From Skeletonema tropicum (taxonomy: Eukaryota; Bacillariophyta; Thalassiosirophyceae; Thalassiosirales; Thalassiosiraceae): a stretch of 29,543 bases of DNA. The number at the start of each line of letters is the position of its first letter. Within the stretch, counting starts at the first letter, position 1. This document shows, in pieces, positions 21,121 to 29,543 of the stretch. Position numbers and translations under genes: made by a program. The notes below the pieces were generated by a model. The model was not told where the DNA came from. It ran no database searches and saw only the letters and a program-made list of their open reading frames with translations. The stretch is from positions 1 through 29,543 of the forward strand of contig JAWZXG010000076.1 in NCBI GenBank assembly GCA_037178625.1. The letters are read 5' to 3'.

Positions 21121-23419
21121 TAAATTAGATATCTTCTCTCCTTTTACTTGCCTTGCTTGAACTCCAATCCGATACATCCAAATTGTATTGACCTTTTCCT
21201 CTATCTTCTCTTGAAGCGGACGTACGAAGACGCTGGGTGAGTAGTGATTTGGAAAGCTCTCATTGCGCTCTATCGATTGGTTGTAGTATCAAGTATCAAG
21301 CCCAAGTATCGATCTTTTGTCAATCGAGTCAAGCAAAGCGACCCCTAGAATCCTTCTATTCTCAATGGAAATGCTCAGCTCGCTGCGCTCACTTCGCATC
21401 CAATTTTCAAAAGAAGAGAGATGGAGAGAGATTTCCACCGCCGTCAATATCATCATTATCACCAATAACGTCAAAAATGACGACAGCATTCCAATCAACA
21501 ACTCCTTCGCCTCACGGCTCACTCGCTTTAACATGATTATTTTCACCACCGCAGTCAATATTGTCAATGTTGTTTGTATTTCTCGTCCATCAGCTCCCTC
21601 TCGCCTCCGGCTCACTCGCTCTAGGCGATGGTAGTTTGACTTTCATACTTCCACTGCCTCGCTTCGCTCGACTGCGAATCCATTCATCATCCTTGGCGGT
21701 GGCGGCTTCATCATCATTACATCCACTGGCATCATTATTTTTATTTGGTTGCTGCTGCTGTCATTGTATTGCTAGCTAGCTGGAGCTGGAGACTATCTAC
21801 AAGCAAGCCCGCTCACCCTCACATCTCACCCACTGTTTAACTCATTCTTGTTGCTCTACAGCACATTACTTGCATCCATTCTTTCCTGTGAAATGCCTTC
21901 TAGCTAGATACTTATCCATTGGCATGCTGATTCGCAATTTTGGCTGGTCCATTTTCCTCCCGGGCCACACCACAAAAGATGAGACTCCTCTAAATAGATC
22001 AAATAAAGGGCCACTTCAGCCTTTAACTACCAATTCCCACAGTACAATATTGTTGCGAAGTCGTCAATTCACGAGAGTTCTACATAAATTGGTTCCTTAC
22101 ACGACAGAATTTAAATTTTGCTTCCACCGACTTTCTTTGTTTCACGGCTTGCAGGAATGCATCAAAAACCCATCTCAACACGTTGAATTTTATGTACCAG
22201 ATAGCACATGACAAAAGTAGTATATTGTAATCAACCATTCCACCTCTGCTAGAGATATCTAGCTGACGATGATGATGAATCCACCGCTATCACCCGGAGG
22301 AGGGCAACTACTGCCCTCCCTCCGACACGTCGTGGTCGTAGTAAATCACGCACCAAGGCATCATCATCATCAACAACAGCGGCGACAACTGCTCAAGCCG
22401 CATCCTCTCCCTCACCAGCACGTCGATTTTTACCACGAAAAAAGAATCGTTCCCCCTCCCCCTTGGCCGCCACCACCACCGCAGTTACTACCAGTAGAAC
22501 ACCGACCCGATCATCTTCATCTACCATTCGACAACATCAACATCGTCGCACCAACAGCAATGGAAGCGACCACACTCACACTCACAACATTAATAATAAC
22601 AATAATTTGGCATCGCTATGTTCCTATGAGGATGTCTCCACCACCATTGTCGATACTACAAAATCATCACGGTCGAAGATTCGGAGTATGTCTCCTGCCA
22701 AATTGTTATCTCGACTTAATACCACTTCCACTACCGCTGCTGCAACGAACAATACTGCGAGTAATAATACTGCCACTCGGAATAGTAAAGTGACAAAGAG
22801 TTATGAAAATTCACCGAGCAGATCATCATCTGCCAAATCAGCAGCAGCAGCACTCTCCTTATCCTCTCCAAATCGAACAAGTAGTAAAAGTAGTAGGGGA
22901 GGAGGGCGAGGGGGGGTAATGTCCACTGGAAGATCATTCTCTCGTAGTACCAAATCATCGTCACGTACTGCTGTTGCTGCTCGTGCGAATTCTGCACCAC
23001 GGAATCAGTCGAGAGAGAAGGGGGAGGGTGCAGCAGCGAAAGCAAAGGCAGTGGACTTTGTCCCGCTGACGGTGACTCATACCATGTCAAAGCCGAGTCC
23101 GTCTCGAAGCAAATTAGGTCAACAGCAGCAACAGCAACAACGAGTGACCAGTGGTAGCGCCAAACAAGCAGACGACAAAATTCACATTACACCGTTCGTC
23201 TCACGGGGTACCAGTTGCTGTTGGAGAGATCATTACATGTATAATATGACAATCAACCAAATATGTAGTGACGGATGTTCAGGTTCAGATAGTGTAGTAA
23301 GGATAAGCGACTTTTATAGCATTACGATAAATGATAGCTCCTTTGATATCTTGGCTTGTATTTATCGTATGGAGGCGATTAGTAGTGTTTTGGAAAGCTC
23401 TCATACACCAATTGCATAA
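21121..23419 (+). repeat. Tandem repeat unit U10 (2299 bp)
   Basis: The spacer is 21121-22268 and the coding region 22269-23419. It is a hybrid of the two classes upstream of the gene (CACAGTACAATATTG). The second variable spot is GGGTGAGTAGTG. Confidence 0.97.
22269..23419 (+). CDS. Repeated low-complexity protein, copy U10, N-terminal frame break with intact core
   Basis: The inverted-repeat loop is 9 bases, one shorter than in U4. The ATG at 22269 therefore enters the alternative frame early and yields a 174-codon product with His-rich (HHHHQQQRR) and Pro-rich parts, ending at 22793. The native core is open from about 22463 to TAA 23417-23419. Confidence 0.5.
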
Positions 23420-25717
23420 TAAATTAGATATCTTCTCTCCTTTTACTTGCCTTAGCTTGAACTCCAATCCGATACATCCAAATTGTATTGACCTTTTCCT
23501 CTATCTTCTCTTGAAGCGGACGTACGAAGACGCTGAGTGGTAGTGATTTGGAAAGCTCTCATTGCGCTCTATCGATTGGTTGTAGTATCAAGTATCAAGC
23601 CCAAGTATCGATCTTTTGTCAATCGAGTCAAGCAAAGCGACCCCTAGAATCCTTCTATTCTCAATGGAAATGCTCAGCTCGCTGCGCTCACTTCGCATCC
23701 AATTTTCAAAAGAAGAGAGATGGAGAGAGATTTCCACCGCCGTCAATATCATCATTATCACCAATAACGTCAAAAATGACGACAGCATTCCAATCAACAA
23801 CTCCTTCGCCTCACGGCTCACTCGCTTTAACATGATTATTTTCACCACCGCAGTCAATATTGTCAATGTTGTTTGTATTTCTCGTCCATCAGCTCCCTCT
23901 CGCCTCCGGCTCACTCGCTCTAGGCGATGGTAGTTTGACTTTCATACTTCCACTGCCTCGCTTCGCTCGACTGCGAATCCATTCATCATCCTTGGCGGTG
24001 GCGGCTTCATCATCATTACATCCACTGGCATCATTATTTTTATTTGGTTGCTGCTGCTGTCATTGTATTGCTAGCTAGCTGGAGCTGGAGACTATCTACA
24101 AGCAAGCCCGCTCACCCTCACATCTCACCCACTGTTTAACTCATTCTTGTTGCTCTACAGCACATTACTTGCATCCATTCTTTCCTGTGAAATGCCTTCT
24201 AGCTAGATACTTATCCATTGGCATGCTGATTCGCAATTTTGGCTGGTCCATTTTCCTCCCGGGCCACACCACAAAAGATGAGACTCCTCTAAATAGATCA
24301 AATAAAGGGCCACTTCAGCCTTTAACTACCAATTCCCATTGTACAATATTGTTGCGAAGTCGTCAATTCGCGAGAGTTCTACATAAATTGTTCCTTACAC
24401 GACAGAATTTGAATTTTGCTTCCACCGGACTTTCTTTGTTTCACGGCTTGCAGGAATGCATCAAAAAACCCATCTCAACACTGTTGAATTTTATGTACCA
24501 GATAGCACATGACAAAAGTAGTATATTGTAATCAACCATTCCACCTCTGCTAGAGATATCTAGCTGACGATGATGATGAATCCACCGCTATCACCCGGAG
24601 GAGGGAATACTACTACCCTCCCTCCGACACGTCGTGGTCGTAGTAAATCACGCACCAAGGCATCATCATCATCAACAACACGACAACTGCTCAAGCCGCA
24701 TCCTCTCCCTCACCAGCACGTCGATTTTTACCACGAAAAAAGAATCGTTCCCCCTCCCCCTTGGCCGCCACCACCACCGCAGTTACTACCAGTAGAACAC
24801 CGACCCGATCATCTTCATCTACCATTCGACAACATCAACATCGTCGCACCAACAGCAATGGAAGCGACCACACTCACACTCACAACATTAATAATAACAA
24901 TAATTTGGCATCGCTATGTTCCTATGAGGATGTCTCCACCACCATTGTCGATACTACAAAATCATCACGGTCGAAGATTCGGAGTATGTCTCCTGCCAAA
25001 TTGTTATCTCGACTTAATACCACTTCCACTACCGCTGCTGCAACGAACAATACTGCGAGTAATAATACTGCCACTCGGAATAGTAAAGTGACAAAGAGTT
25101 ATGAAAATTCACCGAGCAGATCATCATCTGCCAAATCAGCAGCAGCAGCACTCTCCTTATCCTCTCCAAATCGAACAAGTAGTAAAAGTAGTAGGGGAGG
25201 AGGGCGAGGGGGGGTAATGTCCACTGGAAGATCATTCTCTCGTAGTACCAAATCATCGTCACGTACTGCTGTTGCTGCTCGTGCGAATTCTGCACCACGG
25301 AATCAGTCGAGAGAGAAGGGGGAGGGTGCAGCAGCGAAAGCAAAGGCAGTGGACTTTGTCCCGCTGACGGTGACTCATACCATGTCAAAGCCGAGTCCGT
25401 CTCGAAGCAAATTAGGTCAACAGCAGCAACAGCAACAACGAGTGACCAGTGGTAGCGCCAAACAAGCAGACGACAAAATTCACATTACACCGTTCGTCTC
25501 ACGGGGTACCAGTTGCTGTTGGAGAGATCATTACATGTATAATATGACAATCAACCAAATATGTAGTGACGGATGTTCAGGTTCAGATAGTGTAGTAAGG
25601 ATAAGCGACTTTTATAGCATTACGATAAATGATAGCTCCTTTGATATCTTGGCTTGTATTTATCGTATGGAGGCGATTAGTAGTGTTTTGGAAAGCTCTC
25701 ATACACCAATTGCATAA
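23420..25717 (+). repeat. Tandem repeat unit U11 (2298 bp)
   Basis: The spacer is 23420-24569 and the coding region 24570-25717. The post-stop tract contains CCTTAGCTTGAACTCC, restoring an AG after the pyrimidine tract as in the U0/U1 and U12/U13 junctions. The element near 24427 reads CACCGGACTTTC, one base longer than in other copies. Confidence 0.97.
24570..25717 (+). CDS. Repeated low-complexity protein, copy U11, N-terminal frame break with intact core
   Basis: The loop is 10 bases and in frame, but the triplet tract (AACAACACGACAACTG) is 2 bases longer than in U4. The ATG at 24570 therefore yields a 173-codon product ending at 25091. The native core is open from about 24761 to TAA 25715-25717. 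Confidence 0.5.
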
Positions 25718-28023
25718 TAAATTAGATATCTTCTCTCCTTTTACTTGCCTTGCTTGAACTCCAATCCGATACATCCTAAATTGTATTGACCTTTTCCTCT
25801 ATCTTCTCTTGAAGCGGACGTACGAAGACGCTGGGTGAGTAGTGATTTGGAAAGCTCTCATTGCGCTCTATCGATTGGTTGTAGTATCAAGTATCAAGCC
25901 CAAGTATCGATCTTTTGTCAATCGAGTCAAGCAAAGCGACCCCTAGAATCCTTCTATTCTCAATGGAAATGCTCAGCTCGCTGCGCTCACTTCGCATCCA
26001 ATTTTCAAAAGAAGAGAGATGGAGAGAGATTTCCACCGCCGTCAATATCATCATTATCACCAATAACGTCAAAAATGACGACAGCATTCCAATCAACAAC
26101 TCCTTCGCCTCACGGCTCACTCGCTTTAACATGATTATTTTCACCACCGCAGTCAATATTGTCAATGTTGTTTGTATTTCTCGTCCATCAGCTCCCTCTC
26201 GCCTCCGGCTCACTCGCTCTAGGCGATGGTAGTTTGACTTTCATACTTCCACTGCCTCGCTTCGCTCGACTGCGAATCCATTCATCATCCTTGGCGGTGG
26301 CGGCTTCATCATCATTACATCCACTGGCATCATTATTTTTATTTGGTTGCTGCTGCTGTCATTGTATTGCTAGCTAGCTGGAGCTGGAGACTATCTACAA
26401 GCAAGCCCGCTCACCCTCACATCTCACCCACTGTTTAACTCATTCTTGTTGCTCTACAGCACATTACTTGCATCCATTCTTTCCTGTGAAATGCCTTCTA
26501 GCTAGATACTTATCCATTGGCATGCTGATTCGCAATTTTGGCTGGTCCATTTTCCTCCCGGGCCACACCACAAAAGATGAGACTCCTCTAAATAGATCAA
26601 ATAAAGGGCCACTTCAGCCTTTAACTACCAATTCCCACATTGTACAATATTGTTGCGAAGTCGTCAATTCGCGAGAGTTCTACATAAATTGGTCCTTACA
26701 CGACAGAATTTAAATTTTGCTTCCACGGACTTTCTTTGTTTCACGGCATGCAGGAATGCATCAAAAACCCATCTCAACACGTTGAATTTTATGTACCAGA
26801 TAGCACATGACAAAAAGTAGTATTGTAATCAACCATTCCACCTCTGCTAGAGATATCTAGCTGACGATGATGATGAATCCACCGCTATCACCCGGAGGAG
26901 GGAATACTGCCCTCCCTCCGACACGTCGTGGTCGTAGTAAATCACGCACCAAGGCATCATCATCATCAACAACAGCGGCGACAACAGCAACTGCTCAAGC
27001 CGCATCCTCTCCCTCACCAGCACGTCGATTTTTACCACGAAAAAAGAATCGTTCCCCCCCCTCCCCTTGGCCGCCACCACCACCGCAGTTACTACCAGTA
27101 GAACACCGACCCGATCATCTTCATCTACCATTCGACAACATCAACATCGTCGCACCAACAGCAATGGAAGCGACCACACTCACACTCACAACATTAATAA
27201 TAACAATAATTTGGCATCGCTATGTTCCTATGAGGATGTCTCCACCACCATTGTCGATACTACAAAATCATCACGGTCGAAGATTCGGAGTATGTCTCCT
27301 GCCAAATTGTTATCTCGACTTAATACCACTTCCACTACCGCTGCTGCAACGAACAATACTGCGAGTAATAATACTGCCACTCGGAATAGTAAAGTGACAA
27401 AGAGTTATGAAAATTCACCGAGCAGATCATCATCTGCCAAATCAGCAGCAGCAGCACTCTCCTTATCCTCTCCAAATCGAACAAGTAGTAAAAGTAGTAG
27501 GGGAGGAGGGCGAGGGGGGGTAATGTCCACTGGAAGATCATTCTCTCGTAGTACCAAATCATCGTCACGTACTGCTGTTGCTGCTCGTGCGAATTCTGCA
27601 CCACGGAATCAGTCGAGAGAGAAGGGGGAGGGTGCAGCAGCGAAAGCAAAGGCAGTGGACTTTGTCCCGCTGACGGTGACTCATACCATGTCAAAGCCGA
27701 GTCCGTCTCGAAGCAAATTAGGTCAACAGCAGCAACAGCAACAACGAGTGACCAGTGGTAGCGCCAAACAAGCAGACGACAAAATTCACATTACACCGTT
27801 CGTCTCACGGGGTACCAGTTGCTGTTGGAGAGATCATTACATGTATAATATGACAATCAACCAAATATGTAGTGACGGATGTTCAGGTTCAGATAGTGTA
27901 GTAAGGATAAGCGACTTTTATAGCATTACGATAAATGATAGCTCCTTTGATATCTTGGCTTGTATTTATCGTATGGAGGCGATTAGTAGTGTTTTGGAAA
28001 GCTCTCATACACCAATTGCATAA
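25718..28023 (+). repeat. Tandem repeat unit U12 (2306 bp, the longest)
   Basis: The spacer is 25718-26866 and the coding region 26867-28023. The triplet tract is 12 bases longer than in U4, and a C-rich stretch is C8TC4 instead of C5TC5. CGGCATGCAG replaces CGGCTTGCAG near 26746, a change shared with U13. Confidence 0.97.
26867..28023 (+). CDS. Repeated low-complexity protein, copy U12, homopolymer frame break with intact core
   Basis: From the ATG triplet at 26867 the native frame is kept through the 7-base loop and the +12 triplet tract, reading into SPSPARRFLPRKKNRS. Two extra C in the C-rich run at about 27053-27065 then shift it, and the reading ends at 27397 (176 codons). The native core is open from about 27067 to TAA 28021-28023. 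A homopolymer length error is a likely cause, and without it this copy would be full length. Confidence 0.5.
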
Positions 28024-29543
28024 TAAATTAGATATCTTCTCTCCTTTTACTTGCCTTAGCTTGAACTCCAATCCGATACATCTAAATTGTATTGACCTTT
28101 TCCTCTATCTTCTCTTGAAGCGGACGTACGAAGACGCTGAGTGAGTAGTGATTTGGAAAGCTCTCATTGCGCTCTATCGATTGGTTGTAGTATCAAGTAT
28201 CAAGCCCAAGTATCGATCTTTTGTCAATCGAGTCAAGCAAAGCGACCCCTAGAATCCTTCTATTCTCAATGGAAATGCTCAGCTCGCTGCGCTCACTTCG
28301 CATCCAATTTTCAAAAGAAGAGAGATGGAGAGAGATTTCCACCGCCGTCAATATCATCATTATCACCAATAACGTCAAAAATGACGACAGCATTCCAATC
28401 AACAACTCCTTCGCCTCACGGCTCACTCGCTTTAACATGATTATTTTCACCACCGCAGTCAATATTGTCAATGTTGTTTGTATTTCTCGTCCATCAGCTC
28501 CCTCTCGCCTCCGGCTCACTCGCTCTAGGCGATGGTAGTTTGACTTTCATACTTCCACTGCCTCGCTTCGCTCGACTGCGAATCCATTCATCATCCTTGG
28601 CGGTGGCGGCTTCATCATCATTACATCCACTGGCATCATTATTTTTATTTGGTTGCTGCTGCTGTCATTGTATTGCTAGCTAGCTGGAGCTGGAGACTAT
28701 CTACAAGCAAGCCCGCTCACCCTCACATCTCACCCACTGTTTAACTCATTCTTGTTGCTCTACAGCACATTACTTGCATCCATTCTTTCCTGTGAAATGC
28801 CTTCTAGCTAGATACTTATCCATTGGCATGCTGATTCGCAATTTTGGCTGGTCCATTTTCCTCCCGGGCCACACCACAAAAGATGAGACTCCTCTAAATA
28901 GATCAAATAAAGGGCCACTTCAGCCTTTAACTACCAATTCCCATTGTACAATACTTGCGAAGTCGTCAATTCGCGAGGTTCTACATAAATTGGTCCTTAC
29001 ACGACAGAATTTAAATTTTGCTTCCACGGACTTTCTTTGTTTCACGGCATGCAGGAATGCATCAAAAAACCCATCTCAACACTGTTGAATTTTATGTACC
29101 AGATAGCACATGACAAAAGTAGTATATTGTAATCAACCATTCCACCTCTGCTAGAGATATCTAGCTGACGATGATGATGAATCCACCGCTATCACCCGGA
29201 GGAGGGAATACTGCCCTCCCTCCGACACGTCGTGGTCGTAGTAAATCACGCACCAAGGCATCATCATCATCAACAACAGCGGCGACAACTGCTCAAGCCG
29301 CATCCTCTCCCTCACCAGCACGTCGATTTTTACCACGAAAAAAGAATCGTTCCCCCTCCCCCTTGGCCGCCACCACCACCGCAGTTACTACCAGTAGAAC
29401 ACCGACCCGATCATCTTCATCTACCATTCGACAACATCAACATCGTCGCACCAACAGCAATGGAAGCGACCACACTCACACTCACAACATTAATAATAAC
29501 AATAATTTGGCATCGCTATGTTCCTATGAGGATGTCTCCACCA
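28024..29543 (+). repeat. Partial unit U13 (1520 bp, cut by the window edge)
   Basis: The spacer is 28024-29170 and the coding region starts at 29171. It has the long-class features plus a local deletion upstream of the gene (TACAATACTTGCG near 28950). Confidence 0.96.
29171..29543 (+). CDS. Repeated low-complexity protein, copy U13, 3' partial, N-terminus in frame
   Basis: From the ATG triplet at 29171 the frame runs without a break to the window edge (about 124 codons). It passes through the basic RRGRSKSRTK segment, SPSPARRFLPRKKNR and the HTHTH/Asn5 region and joins the native core frame. The loop is 7 bases and the triplet tract +6, both consistent with the frame. Together with U4 this is the best support for the ATG as the original start of a ~380-residue protein. 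The 3' part lies outside the window. Confidence 0.55.
   Translation, partial: MMMNPPLSPGGGNTALPPTRRGRSKSRTKASSSSTTAATTAQAASSPSPARRFLPRKKNRSPSPLAATTTAVTTSRTPTRSSSSTIRQHQHRRTNSNGSDHTHTHNINNNNNLASLCSYEDVST

Larger units (their letters stand above)
1..29543 (+). repeat. Tandem array of a ~2.29 kb gene-plus-spacer unit, about 12.9 copies
   Basis: The same sequence recurs head to tail from the first base to the last. Equivalent stop codons end at 508, 2805, 5100, 7401, 9687, 11972, 14256, 16543, 18825, 21120, 23419, 25717 and 28023, giving periods of 2297, 2295, 2301, 2286, 2285, 2284, 2287, 2282, 2295, 2299, 2298 and 2306 bp. All copies have the same orientation. Copies are near-identical apart from small indels, as expected for an array kept uniform by unequal exchange or gene conversion, or one that expanded recently. 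Both window edges fall inside a unit, so the true array is longer and its borders are not visible. No mobile-element gene or terminal inverted repeat was seen. Confidence 0.98.

Noticed and set aside
1..29543. CRISPR-like or mobile-element array
   Set aside because: The period is about 2.3 kb with no short repeat-spacer alternation, and there are no cas, transposase, integrase or reverse-transcriptase motifs and no terminal repeats.
1..29543. Ribosomal DNA intergenic spacer or histone cluster
   Set aside because: No rRNA-like sequence and no histone-like protein is present in the unit.

Overview
The whole window is one head-to-tail tandem array. A unit of about 2.29 kb is repeated about 12.9 times, with no unique flanking sequence at either end. 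Measured from the stop codon of one copy to the stop codon of the next, the twelve complete units are 2282-2306 bp long. In this annotation U0 is the partial copy at the left edge (1-508), U1-U12 are complete, and U13 is the partial copy at the right edge (28024-29543).

Each unit holds about 1.14-1.15 kb of plus-strand protein-coding-like sequence followed by a spacer of about 1.14 kb. The deduced protein has about 380 residues. It is basic and rich in Ser, Thr, Asn, Ala, Arg and Lys, with an Asn5 run, His-Thr alternation, a Gln7 run and a Cys-containing C-terminus. I recognise no known domain. The low-complexity homopolymer runs, the long non-coding spacer, the A at -3 before the ATG, the AATAAA at the stop codon and the absence of bacterial signals point to the nuclear genome of a eukaryote, plausibly a protist such as a diatom or other stramenopile. 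That assignment is inference from sequence style only.

The last 318 codons before the stop are invariant in U6-U12 and lack frame breaks in U5 and, beyond its N-terminal break, in U1. The first ~62 codons vary in length from copy to copy. No complete copy reads without a break from the ATG pair or triplet to the stop. In six copies (U6, U7, U8, U10, U11, U12) the ATG reads into another frame and ends after 173-176 codons at the same downstream stop. U13 is in frame as far as the window edge, and U4 is in frame until a single extra C near its Gln run.

Variation is strongly clustered. From about 12.2 kb onward nearly all differences between copies fall in three places: just after the stop codon, about 100 bp further on, and a zone from about 240 bp upstream of the ATG to about 110 bp into the coding region. 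Two unit types are visible, a shorter one (U4-U8) and a longer one (U9-U13). Separately, the stretch from about 4.1 to 12.2 kb carries roughly 30 scattered single-base insertions, which look more like residual long-read error than biology.

I see no rRNA, tRNA, CRISPR array, transposase, reverse transcriptase or recombinase. The main interest is the array itself: how it is kept homogeneous, why its variation sits in short structured tracts, and whether the repeated gene is expressed.
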